A stretch of DNA of 64,000 bases from Alteromonas portus. GTDB taxonomy: Bacteria > Pseudomonadota > Gammaproteobacteria > Enterobacterales > Alteromonadaceae. A program made the translations under genes and the position numbers. The DNA is taken from positions 234,844 through 298,843 of the forward strand of contig NZ_SWCO01000009.1 in NCBI RefSeq assembly GCF_005117025.1. The letters are read 5' to 3'. The notes beneath the pieces were generated by a model that searched no databases, was not told the origin of the DNA, and worked only from the letters and a program-made list of their open reading frames with translations. Every line of letters starts with the position of its first letter. Position 1 is the stretch's first letter. Below are positions 18,691 through 27,541 of this stretch, one piece after another.

Positions 18691-18791
18691 GGTATAAAAC
18701 ACATATATACCATATTTAGTATAAAACTAGAATATACCAATTCAAGTATAAACTTGTTTTATACCATATTTGATATAAACTTTGTTTATTC
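18691..18791. promoter_or_regulatory. Four-site operator array of the hipBA operon
   Basis: GTATA-N9-TATAC occurs three times exactly (18692-18710, 18719-18737, 18746-18764), and a fourth degenerate site ATATA-N9-TATTC lies at 18773-18791. The centres are exactly 27 bp apart. The array ends 22 bp before the hipB start. The E. coli HipB operators are likewise short inverted repeats in tandem, so autorepression by HipB or HipAB is the expected role. Confidence 0.85.
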
Positions 18792-18813
18792 ATTATTTTG
18801 CACAAAAACCGTT

Positions 18814-19080
18814 ATGAAAGTTAACACGCCGAAAGATTTAAGCGCTGTAATTAGAGACTGTCGGAAACTTAAAGGTTGGACTCAAGCCGAGTTAGCAGAG
18901 CGTATTGGCGTGTATCAAAAGGATGTTTCAAATTGTGAAACCAAGCCTGAAAAAATCTCGGTAGAGATGCTTATCAAACTGTGTGCTGCACTTAACCTTG
19001 AGTTTAGTGTTGGCAAATTACCTAGCGTTGACGTATCAGCACCAGCAACTGCAATTACGAAAAAGTCACTGAGATTTTAA
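18814..19080 (+). CDS. hipB: HipB-type antitoxin, XRE helix-turn-helix repressor
   Basis: The ATG at 18814 gives 88 residues, the same length as E. coli HipB. The longer frame from 18754 runs back through the operators and is rejected. The helix-turn-helix reads LKGWTQAELAERIGVYQKDVSNCE (residues about 20-43). It neutralises the HipA kinase and represses the operon through the 27-bp-spaced operator array just upstream. The stop overlaps the hipA start by one base (TAATG), ensuring coupled translation. Confidence 0.92.
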   Translation: MKVNTPKDLSAVIRDCRKLKGWTQAELAERIGVYQKDVSNCETKPEKISVEMLIKLCAALNLEFSVGKLPSVDVSAPATAITKKSLRF

Positions 19081-20423
19081 TGGGACGAAAATCACACACC
19101 CGCACACTTTATTGTTCAATGAACGGGTTTCCAGTAGGTGAGCTTTATTCAAAAAAAGGACGTTTGAGCTTTAAATACACCACAGAATGGCTTGAAGTTG
19201 AGGGTGGCCGTGCAATTTCTCTCAGTCTGCCGATGCAAAACGCAGAGATAACGGGCGATGCCGTACATGCTTATTTTGAAAACTTACTACCGGATACAGG
19301 CGCTATAAGAGAACACATAAAAGACCGTTTAGGTGCAGATAGTGCCAAACCTTTCGACTTGTTGGCTAAAATTGGCAAAGATTGTGTTGGAGCACTCACA
19401 TTCACAACAGAGCCCACCACTCAAGAAGCTCCCTCGCTATCACTTACTCCTTTGTCTGACGCTGATGTAGCACAAACCATTAGAAATACTCGCCTTAATA
19501 AAATGTTGGGTATGAACTCAGAAAATGATTTCAGAATTTCTCTTGCTGGTGCACAAGAAAAGACAGCCCTAACCCTTTGGGAAAATAAATGGTGTCAACC
19601 ACAGGCTTCAACGCCAACTACACACATAATAAAGCCTCCTATTCTTCACCACGAGAATTTAGGAATAAACTTATCTTCGAGTGTAGACAATGAATGGTTC
19701 TGCCAAACATTCATGAAAAACCTCGGTTTGAATGTGGCAAATTGTGAGATTGCACAGTTTGAAGATCAGAAAGTACTTGTGGTTGAACGATTTGATCGCA
19801 GAATTGATGAAGGTACTATTTTCCGACTTCCTCAAGAAGATATATGTCAAGCGCTAGGGAAAGTGAGCGGTTCAAAGTATGAGGAAAAGGGCGGCCCAGG
19901 CTCTCAGCAGATAATGAACCTGCTATCTGGTTCTAAAAACGCATACGAAGATAGACTCGAATTTCTGCGTGTCCAAATTGTATTTTGGCTACTTGCTGCA
20001 ATTGATGGACATGGGAAAAACTTTAGCATCGCATTAGATCAGGATGGTTATCGACTAACACCCATTTATGATGTGTTAAGTGCTTACCCATACTTCGGAC
20101 AAGGAAATATTCAAGCGAAGAAAATAAAGATGGCAATGAAAGTCCACAGTAAGAATACACATTACAAGTGGAACGAAATTTTGGCCAGACACTGGCCTGA
20201 GCACGCTAAAAAACAAGGGATACCTGAAGCACAAACCCTCGCTATCATGGCATATTTGAGTGAAAAGGTAGAGCCAGCATTACACGCCTCCTTCAAGCAA
20301 GCAAATACGATTTTTGACATGCATGTTGGTGAAATTATTGCCGAGCGTACACTCACCTGCTTACGCAAAATAGCGAGTTTTCTAGAAAATCCTCTGTCTA
20401 AGAAGCCGTACATGCTTCAATAA
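19080..20423 (+). CDS. hipA: HipA-type serine/threonine kinase toxin
   Basis: The 447 residues compare with 440 in E. coli HipA. An N-subdomain-like front (SLPMQNA, FFENLLPD-type motif AYFENLLPD) precedes the kinase. The autophosphorylation loop ISLAGAQEKTA places Ser154 opposite E. coli Ser150. The catalytic Asp309 sits in DGHGKNFS, and metal-binding Asp331 in YDVLSAYP. All key residues are present, so the toxin is probably active. The known target of HipA is glutamyl-tRNA synthetase, which it phosphorylates to stall translation and cause persistence. The target here is inferred. Confidence 0.93.
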   Translation: MGRKSHTRTLYCSMNGFPVGELYSKKGRLSFKYTTEWLEVEGGRAISLSLPMQNAEITGDAVHAYFENLLPDTGAIREHIKDRLGADSAKPFDLLAKIGKDCVGALTFTTEPTTQEAPSLSLTPLSDADVAQTIRNTRLNKMLGMNSENDFRISLAGAQEKTALTLWENKWCQPQASTPTTHIIKPPILHHENLGINLSSSVDNEWFCQTFMKNLGLNVANCEIAQFEDQKVLVVERFDRRIDEGTIFRLPQEDICQALGKVSGSKYEEKGGPGSQQIMNLLSGSKNAYEDRLEFLRVQIVFWLLAAIDGHGKNFSIALDQDGYRLTPIYDVLSAYPYFGQGNIQAKKIKMAMKVHSKNTHYKWNEILARHWPEHAKKQGIPEAQTLAIMAYLSEKVEPALHASFKQANTIFDMHVGEIIAERTLTCLRKIASFLENPLSKKPYMLQ

Positions 20424-20544
20424 GCAAAGACCCACGGACTCATCAAGTCTTTCTCAATGGGCAGAATAGAAAGACACATCATTTGACACATAAAACACCA
20501 TATTTGACCATTAAACCCATAACTCGCCATTTTTAATTAGTTAA

Positions 20545-20715
20545 CTAACGCTTTTTATTAAGTGGCCAGACTTAAAGGGTTACGTTACTACTAGCTATAT
20601 TTGGCGTTTTATTAACAAAGTCGAATACACGAAAAAACTGCTTGGCAACATAGCAAAACAAGCAAGAGCCGCCTCTATGGTTCAAGAAGAGTTAACGCTA
20701 TCTTGGAAAAGGTAA
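20545..20715 (+). pseudogene. Possible C-terminal gene remnant abutting tRNA-Arg
   Basis: A 56-codon frame with no start before its end region reads IKWPDLKGYVTTSYIWRF, KKLLGNIAKQARAAS and EELTLSWKR. It stops at 20713-20715, one base before the tRNA CCA. The composition looks protein-like, but no family is recognised. It may be the tail of a gene from an element that entered at the tRNA. Confidence 0.3.
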
Positions 20716-20792
20716 TGGCCCGCCCTAGAGGATTCGAACCTCTGACCTCGGCCTCCGGAGGGCCGCGCTCTATCCAGCTGAGCTAAGGGCGG
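20716..20792 (-). tRNA. tRNA-Arg (anticodon CCG)
   Basis: The 77-nt cloverleaf on the minus strand has acceptor CCGCCCT pairing AGGGCGG, D-arm TTAGCTCAGCTGGATAGAG, anticodon loop CTCCGGA (CCG), T arm AGAGGTTCGAATCCTCT, a G discriminator and an encoded CCA. It is complete and should be functional. The 3' end faces the accessory stretch to its left, and a related 3' half is found at 12562-12606 in the same orientation. Confidence 0.95.
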
Positions 20793-21056
20793 TTTGTAGA
20801 ACCAGTGAGATAATCACCGAACGTCTACAACAAGGAATACGCGATTACACGTATGCTGTAAACGGGGCGTAATAATACTGACGCCGTGAGTTCGCTTCAA
20901 CTCATTTATTAAAATCTCTTTAGATGGCTTGGCATAACCGTTAAAAATCCTTACTTTTTATAGGTAATTGGCTTCAAATAGTTGTTCAACCCCAATTAAC
21001 CGTTATAATCTGGCCAGTTATATTTTAAACAAATTCATCATTGCCTGGAGACAGAT

Positions 21057-21464
21057 GTGAAATTAAAAACTTGGTTAACTGTTGCTGCTACTGCGCTAAC
21101 TGTATTTGCAGCACAAGCACAAGAAATGAGTAACGATGAAATTGCCGATCGCATTAAGCCGGTAGGTCAGGTACACGTTGCAGGTGCAGCCGCAGAAGGT
21201 AGCGCTGGCGCAGCTGGCGGCGCAAAGTCTGGCGAAGACGTTTACAACTCTGCATGTGTAGCTTGCCACTCTGCAGGTGTTCTGGGCGCTCCTAAAGTTC
21301 ACGTTGCTGCAGATTGGCAACCTCGCCTAGACGAGCGCGGCCTTGACGGCGTATGGCAGAATGCACTAAACGGCATTAATGCGATGCCTCCTCGCGGTAC
21401 ATGTGGCAACTGTTCTGACGACGAAATTAAAGCTGCTATTGAGTACATGATTGAAGGTATCTAA
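21057..21464 (+). CDS. Cytochrome c5-type periplasmic electron carrier
   Basis: The GTG start follows a CTGGAG ribosome site. A signal peptide (LTVAATALTVFAAQAQ) is followed by an Ala/Gly-rich linker and a small class I cytochrome domain. The domain has haem motif CVACH, the c5 pattern GAPK...W.PR, and axial-ligand region NAMPPRGTCGNCSDDE with the extra Cys pair typical of c5. It shuttles electrons in the periplasm, probably towards terminal oxidases. It is monocistronic and followed by a terminator. Confidence 0.92.
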   Translation: MKLKTWLTVAATALTVFAAQAQEMSNDEIADRIKPVGQVHVAGAAAEGSAGAAGGAKSGEDVYNSACVACHSAGVLGAPKVHVAADWQPRLDERGLDGVWQNALNGINAMPPRGTCGNCSDDEIKAAIEYMIEGI

Positions 21465-21492
21465 TACCTGATAAATAGCACCAACTTGATGG

Positions 21493-21554
21493 AAAAAGTA
21501 GCGTTTTACCGACTAATCGGGTAATTTAACCTGTTGGGGAACGTTACTTTTTTT
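21493..21554 (+). terminator. Extended terminator after cytochrome c5
   Basis: AAAAAGTAGCGTT near 21493 pairs with AACGTTACTTTTTTT near 21540-21553 (12 of 13 positions). An inner hairpin (TTACCGA / TCGGGTAA) sits inside. The T run ends just before the next gene, which must therefore have its own promoter or read through. Confidence 0.5.
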
Positions 21555-21567
21555 ATTGGCGAGCGGA

Positions 21568-24168
21568 ATGTCACAAGATTTGACGCAACATGAGTTGACG
21601 GAAGAAGAACTGCGCGAACTTATACCGCAGCTTCAACAACTCACTGACAAATACAAGCGCGCTGAACGTGTTCAGAAGGCGCTCTTTGATATTTCCGAAC
21701 TTGCCAGCTCTGTAAGTCACTTAAACCGCCTTTATTCTGCTATTCACGAAATCATTGCCGATTTCATGAACGCCGACAATTTCTTTGTCGCCTTTTACGA
21801 ACCTGAAAGCAACGTTGTCGATTTCGCCTATTTCATTGATGAATTCGACGAACAAACCGTTCCTCAGCTTCCGGCCGAATCTTTAATGGACGGCATGACC
21901 GGCTTCATTCTCAAAACCGGTAATTACCTTTTTTACAAACGCGACGAAGAAGAATCCTTTGCCTCTGAGCACGACATTAAGTTAGTAGGCTCTCAACCTT
22001 ATGAGCTACTGGGCGTTCCTTTAAAACGCGGTAGCCAAGTGATTGGGGCAATGGTAGTGCAAACATACGATGAAGGCGTGCACTACACTCAAGAAGATTT
22101 AGAAGTTCTGCTTTTTGTTTCCCAGCATATTGTTACTACTGTAGATAGAGTAAAAAACCGAGAACTTACTGAACGCACTATTCGCGAACGTACCCGCCAG
22201 CTTCGAAAAATTAACGACGACCTTCAAGAAGAAATTCTAGAGCGCCAAAAAGTAGAGTCGCTACAGCAGGCGCTGTTTGAAATTTCTGAATTAGCGGCCA
22301 ATCTTGAAGGCGATATGGATGCCTTTTACGCCAGTCTTCACGATATTCTTGCCCGGCTTATTAGTGCGCCGAACTGCTACATAGCGATTCTTGATAAAGA
22401 AAAAGAAATGCTGGAGTTTCCTTACTTCAGCGACACCAAAGATAAAGAGATTAGTTCTAGGCCGCTCGGTTTAGGGCTTACCGAATATGTTCTACGAACG
22501 GGCCAGGCAGAGCTGATAAACCCGCCGAAGGTGTTAGAACTGGCTGAGTCAGGAGACCTTGATGTTTCTGTTGCTCAGACCATGCTAAATAGCGCTAACT
22601 CTTGGCTTGGCTCACCGCTTGTTGTTGAAGGCGAAATAGCGGGGGTTATTGCGGTTCAAACCTACGGCAAGCTGGCAAAATATAATGCCCGCGACCAAGA
22701 GCTTCTTCGCTTCGTTTCGCACCATATAGCGGTGGCAATTGAACGCAAGCGCAACACAGAGTCGATGCAGCGATATAACGTTCAACTTGAAGAGCGTGTT
22801 AAAGAACGTACCGCAGAACTTAACCGCGCAAACAAGTTTTTGAAACAGCAAATTGAAGAGCGTAAAGAGATTGAGCTTAAGCTTATTCACGATGCCCACC
22901 ACGACTCGCTCACAGATTTGCCTAACCGTGCCATGTTCACCAGCCGTCTAGAGCTGGCTATAGCCAGTAAACAGCGCTACAGTGAGAACTTGTTTGCGGT
23001 GTTATTTATTGATTTAGATCGCTTTAAAGTTATTAACGACACGCTAGGCCACCATGCTGGCGACGAGTTTTTAATTGAAGTAGCTAGACGCATTGCATTG
23101 TGTATTCGCGGTCACGACTTGTTAGCCCGGTTGGGGGGTGACGAGTTTGTTGTGCTGCTGGATAACTTTGAAGATGAAGCCGATGTAGAAGAAGTAGCTA
23201 GCCGCATTATTTCATCAATTTCAGAGCCGTTTTTACTTGATGGCCGTGAAATGTATTCAGGCGCCAGTGTGGGAATAGCCCATTTAGAAAACTATTATCG
23301 CAGCGCCGATGAAGTATTACGCGATGCTGATGCTGCTATGTATCAGGCTAAAACCCTTGGCCGCGGTCGTTTTGTAATGTTCGATAAGAGCATGCGCGAC
23401 AGGCTTATTGAAGAGCTTGAACTTGAAAACGAGTTCCGACGGGCGCTGCGTGAAGAAGAATTTGATTATTTCTTGCAGCCTGTTATTGAATTAAGTGACA
23501 ACAGTACGCTGTACAAAGAAATGTATATTCGTTGGTCACACCCTGCCTTTGGAAAAATAGCTCGCGAGCAGTTCAGGCAAGTGGCTGAGCACAGCGGCCT
23601 TACGCTCGATCTTGATTTATTTCAGCTAACCAAAGCGTGCGAGCTGCTTAATTATTACAAAAATACTGATGAGCCTATCAATAAGATAGCGGTTAATGTG
23701 TCGATCAATCATTTATTACAGGCCTCTATGGTTAATCAAATGATTGATGTGATTGCGTCATCTGGCATTACGCCTAGCCAGCTAGTGTTTGAGTTTGATG
23801 AAAATGACCTAAACCGCCGTTCGCAGTTTATTTTACCGGCAATTAAAAAGCTTAAACGGGCAGGGGTAACCCTTGTGCTTGATAACTTTGGTAGCGGCTT
23901 AGCGTCTCTTAGTTATTTATTTGCTTATCCCTTCGACTTTATAAAGATTGATCACAGGTTTGTGAAGTCACTTCCTCGCTCTCAGCGCAATTTAAAGCTA
24001 ATTCAATCAGTAATGCTTATATCTGAGCATTTGAAGTTTCAGGTAATTGCAGAGGGTGTAGACTCTCAAGCCCAACTTGATGCCCTTAGTGAAATTGAAT
24101 GTTCGTATGGACAGGGTAAAATTTTAAAGCACGCAAAAGTGCTAGATATGACATCGCTCGCCAGCTGA
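21568..24168 (+). CDS. GAF-GAF-GGDEF protein with degenerate EAL domain
   Basis: The ATG at 21568 is preferred to the TTG at 21556. Two GAF sensor domains (about 45-200 and 230-390) each begin with the same (A/Q)LF(D/E)ISELA helix, which suggests an internal duplication. A coiled-coil linker follows. The GGDEF domain has an intact LGGDEF site (near 522) and an RGHD inhibitory site five residues before it, so diguanylate cyclase activity is likely. In the EAL domain, EAL is EMY, the metal-binding DDFGTG is DNFGSG, and EGVE is EGVD. Phosphodiesterase activity is therefore doubtful and the domain may only bind or regulate. It is cytoplasmic, with no membrane span. Confidence 0.92.
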   Translation: MSQDLTQHELTEEELRELIPQLQQLTDKYKRAERVQKALFDISELASSVSHLNRLYSAIHEIIADFMNADNFFVAFYEPESNVVDFAYFIDEFDEQTVPQLPAESLMDGMTGFILKTGNYLFYKRDEEESFASEHDIKLVGSQPYELLGVPLKRGSQVIGAMVVQTYDEGVHYTQEDLEVLLFVSQHIVTTVDRVKNRELTERTIRERTRQLRKINDDLQEEILERQKVESLQQALFEISELAANLEGDMDAFYASLHDILARLISAPNCYIAILDKEKEMLEFPYFSDTKDKEISSRPLGLGLTEYVLRTGQAELINPPKVLELAESGDLDVSVAQTMLNSANSWLGSPLVVEGEIAGVIAVQTYGKLAKYNARDQELLRFVSHHIAVAIERKRNTESMQRYNVQLEERVKERTAELNRANKFLKQQIEERKEIELKLIHDAHHDSLTDLPNRAMFTSRLELAIASKQRYSENLFAVLFIDLDRFKVINDTLGHHAGDEFLIEVARRIALCIRGHDLLARLGGDEFVVLLDNFEDEADVEEVASRIISSISEPFLLDGREMYSGASVGIAHLENYYRSADEVLRDADAAMYQAKTLGRGRFVMFDKSMRDRLIEELELENEFRRALREEEFDYFLQPVIELSDNSTLYKEMYIRWSHPAFGKIAREQFRQVAEHSGLTLDLDLFQLTKACELLNYYKNTDEPINKIAVNVSINHLLQASMVNQMIDVIASSGITPSQLVFEFDENDLNRRSQFILPAIKKLKRAGVTLVLDNFGSGLASLSYLFAYPFDFIKIDHRFVKSLPRSQRNLKLIQSVMLISEHLKFQVIAEGVDSQAQLDALSEIECSYGQGKILKHAKVLDMTSLAS

Positions 24169-24379
24169 AAGTAAGTACTAACTCTCTTTCACTTACAAGT
24201 CCTTTTCACCTATAAATTACTGTACACCTAATACCCATTAACTATATAACTTCCTATTGTTTTTACCGGTGTGCTTGTGGTGAGTGTACTCTTACTTTTG
24301 GCAGCCTAGTGTCTGTGCATTTAATAGAAACGGGGCTGTCAGTTGCCGTAATAGCGACTTAGCTATAACGGCTGTGCCA

Positions 24380-26395
24380 CTACTTCTTCCCTAAGATGCC
24401 TCTTAAATTAGCAATGCCTACCTGTGCTTTTTGCTGGCGCTCTTCTTTAGTGGCTTTCGGTTTTTGATTTTCCCACTGTACGTCGTCAGCCGGCAGCTCG
24501 AATAAAAAACGGCTTGGCTCTGGATTTATGACTTCACCAAACTGTCGGCGCTCTTTGGCAAGGCTGAATATCAGCTCGCGCTGGGCACGGGTAATACCTA
24601 CGTAAGCAAGTCGACGCTCTTCTTCCACGTTGTCTTCGTCAATGCTGCTTTGGTGCGGTAATAAGCCTTCTTCCATACCCACTAAGAACACAATGGGAAA
24701 CTCTAGACCTTTTGAGGCGTGCAGAGTCATTAACTGAACTTGGTCCCCTTCCCCATCGTCTTCGCCGCGCTCCATCATGTCGCGCAGAATTAAGCGGTTC
24801 ACCACTTCAGTTAAGGTCATGGGTTGGTCTAGGTCGTTGCCTTCCAGCATATCGTTCACCCAACCGAATAGGGTACTTACGTTTGCCATGGCCATTTCAG
24901 CAGCTTTAGGGCTGGCGCTGGTTTCATATAGCCACTCTTCGTAGCCCATGGTGCGGATCATGGTGCGCACCGCATCAGCGGTGTTGCCACGCTCTGCATT
25001 GTCCGACAGCTCAACTACCCAGCGGGCAAAGGTGGAAACAGAGTGAAAGGCTTTGTCGGGCAGCACGCTGTTTAAGTTAGGATGGGTTGCCGCTTCAAAC
25101 ATAGACACGCCCAAGCTATTGGCGAAGTTACCCAATTTTTCTAGCGTAGCGCGGCCTATACCACGCCCTGGCGTATTGATAATACGCAGCAGAGCGTTAT
25201 CGTCGTCCTGATTCACTAAAAGTCGTAAATAGGCCATGATGTCTTTCACTTCGGCGCGACCAAAGAAAGACATGCCGCCGCTTATTTTGTACGGAATGCG
25301 GTTACTCATTAACAGCTTTTCGAAAATACGACTTTGATGATTTCCGCGATACAAAATAGCGTAGTCTTTAAACTGCGTGCGGTTCATGAACTTGTGCGCC
25401 AGCAATTCAGCCACCACCCGTTCACCTTCATGTTCTTCGTTCTTCGCCTCTATTACTTTAAGCGGCTCGCCGTACTGCAACTCAGAGAAGAGGGTCTTAT
25501 CGAACAAGTGTGGATTGTTCTGAATAAGAATATTCGCGCAATGCAAAATACGGCCTGACGAGCGGTAATTTTGCTGCAGTTTGATAACGTTTAAGCGCGG
25601 AAAGTCTTGCTGTAACAGGTGCAGGTTTTGCGGCTTAGCGCCACGCCATGAATAGATAGACTGGTCATCGTCGCCAACCACAGTAAAGCGCGCCCGCTCA
25701 CCAACTAATAGCTTTACTAACTCGTACTGACTGGTGTTGGTATCTTGGTATTCATCCACCAGCAGGTAGCGAATTTTGCTCTGCCATTTGGCTCTAATTG
25801 CTTCGCTACTTTTTAAAAGTAATGTGGGCAATAGAATTAGGTCGTCGAAGTCTAACGCATTGTAAGCTTTTAAATTGTCTTGATAGCGCTTGTAGGCTTC
25901 TGCAAACTCTCGTTCGCCTGTGCTGGTAGCTGATTTTAATAACGCATCAGGCAAGATAAGGTCGTTTTTCCAGTTCGAAATGCAGCTTTGCAATAGCTGA
26001 AGCTGATCTTTATCGCCATCTAGGGTGTCGGACGTTAGGTCATTAAGCAGGGCAAAGGAGTCTTTATCGTCGAATAACGAGAAACCTGGCTTTAAGCCAA
26101 GATCTTTCACATGCGCCTTAATAATGGTTAAGCCCATGGTGTGGAAGGTCGATACTTTTAGCCCGCGCGCCTCTGGCTTGCCCAAGGTTTGCGCTACACG
26201 TTCTTTCATTTCACGTGCTGCTTTGTTGGTAAAAGTAACCGCTGCAATATAGCGTGCCGGCATATCACAGTTTCTAACTAAATGAGCAATCTTGTTGGTA
26301 ATTACACGGGTTTTACCACTGCCCGCCCCTGCCAGCACCAAACACGGGCCAGACACATAGGTTACGGCAGATTCTTGAGCTTCATTTAGTTTCAT
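24380..26395 (-). CDS. rep: ATP-dependent DNA helicase Rep
   Basis: The 671 residues (E. coli Rep has 673) align from the first residues ([35 protein letters not shown]) with Walker A at 23-29. Further SF1 motifs are [40 protein letters not shown] and YVGITRAQ. Rep is the 3'-5' helicase that travels with the replisome and clears proteins from the template. It is closer to Rep than to UvrD in length and start sequence. The gene is monocistronic on the minus strand, divergent from ubiK. Confidence 0.96.
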   Translation of the reverse strand: MKLNEAQESAVTYVSGPCLVLAGAGSGKTRVITNKIAHLVRNCDMPARYIAAVTFTNKAAREMKERVAQTLGKPEARGLKVSTFHTMGLTIIKAHVKDLGLKPGFSLFDDKDSFALLNDLTSDTLDGDKDQLQLLQSCISNWKNDLILPDALLKSATSTGEREFAEAYKRYQDNLKAYNALDFDDLILLPTLLLKSSEAIRAKWQSKIRYLLVDEYQDTNTSQYELVKLLVGERARFTVVGDDDQSIYSWRGAKPQNLHLLQQDFPRLNVIKLQQNYRSSGRILHCANILIQNNPHLFDKTLFSELQYGEPLKVIEAKNEEHEGERVVAELLAHKFMNRTQFKDYAILYRGNHQSRIFEKLLMSNRIPYKISGGMSFFGRAEVKDIMAYLRLLVNQDDDNALLRIINTPGRGIGRATLEKLGNFANSLGVSMFEAATHPNLNSVLPDKAFHSVSTFARWVVELSDNAERGNTADAVRTMIRTMGYEEWLYETSASPKAAEMAMANVSTLFGWVNDMLEGNDLDQPMTLTEVVNRLILRDMMERGEDDGEGDQVQLMTLHASKGLEFPIVFLVGMEEGLLPHQSSIDEDNVEEERRLAYVGITRAQRELIFSLAKERRQFGEVINPEPSRFLFELPADDVQWENQKPKATKEERQQKAQVGIANLRGILGKK

Positions 26396-26507
26396 TTAAT
26401 ACCTAAAACAACGTACATTTTGGGCGCGACACAGTTTTCATTGCATGTCGTGTCGATACCGATAGAATAGCTTTCACATTTTGAGCTGCGCATTATAAGG
26501 GAATTCC

Positions 26508-26759
26508 ATGTTGGATCCGAAGAAACTCGAAGATTTAGCGAAACAAATTGCTGATGCCGTACCACCCGGCGTTAAAAACATGGCTGAAGAAGCCGAAGGT
26601 CGAGTAAAGGCGGTATTGCAGTCGCAGCTGTCTAAACTAGATTTAGTCACTCGCGAAGAGTTCGATATTCAAAGCCAAGTACTTATTCGTACTCGCGAAA
26701 AGCTAGACGCAATGGAAAGCCGCATTGCAGAACTTGAAGAAAAGCTAGCAGAAAAATAG
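26508..26759 (+). CDS. ubiK: Ubiquinone biosynthesis accessory factor UbiK
   Basis: The 83-residue protein has an N-terminal amphipathic segment (LDPKKLEDLAKQIADAVPPG) and a C-terminal coiled coil (REKLDAMESRIAELEEKL), the UbiK/YqiC pattern. UbiK helps organise the soluble ubiquinone-synthesis complex and contacts lipids. It is close to, but separate from, ubiCA at 27.5-29 kb. Confidence 0.92.
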   Translation: MLDPKKLEDLAKQIADAVPPGVKNMAEEAEGRVKAVLQSQLSKLDLVTREEFDIQSQVLIRTREKLDAMESRIAELEEKLAEK

Positions 26760-26783
26760 CTATTCACAGCTTATAGAAACCTC

Positions 26784-26809
26784 AAAAAGCGCCTTTATGG
26801 CGTTTTTTT
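26784..26809 (+). terminator. Terminator of ubiK
   Basis: AAAAAGCGCC-TTTAT-GGCGTTTTTTT is a strong stem with a T run, 24 bp after the stop. Confidence 0.85.
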
Positions 26810-26872
26810 ATTGAAACCGATAAATTAAAAAATGCTCTTCTGTCTTTGCAAAAGCGCAGAACAAAAGAAACG

Positions 26873-27178
26873 TTACATCAAGATCTCTAAACCTTTGCGC
26901 TCAACAAGGCTCAGAAGCTTTAAAGAAGTACCTCGAGGTTTTTTGTTCCCCTGCTCCCACTGCTTGATTGTAGATGGTGTGATATTTAAATAGGCAGCAA
27001 AAACAGCTTGGCTTACTCTTGCTTTTTCACGGATTGCTTTTATCCGCTGTGCGTCATATTGCTTGAGTTTGGGTAAACATAATGCATCAAACTTATGCAT
27101 AGTCTGCTTATCCATTACTCCGGCTTCGCTCAAATCTTTTGCAGTACTATGTACTACATCTAAAATGCTTTCTTTCAT
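26873..27178 (-). CDS. HigA/NadS-type helix-turn-helix antitoxin
   Basis: The 101-residue protein has an XRE-type DNA-binding domain at its C-terminal half (IREKARVSQAVFAAYLNITPSTIKQWEQG), preceded by a long N-terminal helix. This order is typical of antitoxins that follow RelE-like toxin genes. It directly follows the damaged toxin gene at 27180-27377, so it looks like an antitoxin left without an active toxin. Confidence 0.85.
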   Translation of the reverse strand: MKESILDVVHSTAKDLSEAGVMDKQTMHKFDALCLPKLKQYDAQRIKAIREKARVSQAVFAAYLNITPSTIKQWEQGNKKPRGTSLKLLSLVERKGLEILM

Positions 27179-27179
27179 G

Positions 27180-27377
27180 TTATCTCACCTCATCAATACT
27201 ACCTGAATCAATGGCTTTCTTAAGCTTTTCCTCGCTGTAGTTTAGTAGCTCTTTAGCTAAGAGTTTTAAAGACTTCATCTCTTTACCACTAATGTTAGAG
27301 CGGGTGCTTTTGGAAAAACTTTCCTTACTCGCCCACCTCTTGAACCACTTCAATTTATATATGCGTATAGATTCCAT
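27180..27377 (-). pseudogene. RelE/HigB-type toxin with internal in-frame deletion
   Basis: The frame starts MESIRIYKLKWFKRWASKE, the usual opening of a RelE-like toxin family of about 110 residues. It then jumps to FSKSTRSNIS and ends KEMKSLKLLAKELLNYSEEKL, the usual tail of that family. From my memory of the family about 45 central residues carrying the ribonuclease core are missing, leaving 65. The start is placed at the ATG at 27377 rather than the upstream 27398. The stop is one base from the antitoxin gene. The fragment is probably inactive. Confidence 0.7.
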
Positions 27378-27541
27378 TCGACACCTAAAGCATAACACTT
27401 AGTAGCATAGTTTGTGCACGAGTTTTAAATACATTTAGTGAGTAAAGCGCGTGCCTATAAAAGCGAGTAAATACTTTAGACTGGCTATAATTCAGTTATA
27501 AGGGGACATTGGTACAGTTTGAAGTCTGCTATTGGTAAGTT

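Noticed and set aside
8681..20445. Shared 11-mer CGGACTCATCA at 8681 and 20435 as a possible attachment-site pair
   Set aside because: Repeats of this length are expected many times by chance in 64 kb; the flanks are not alike.
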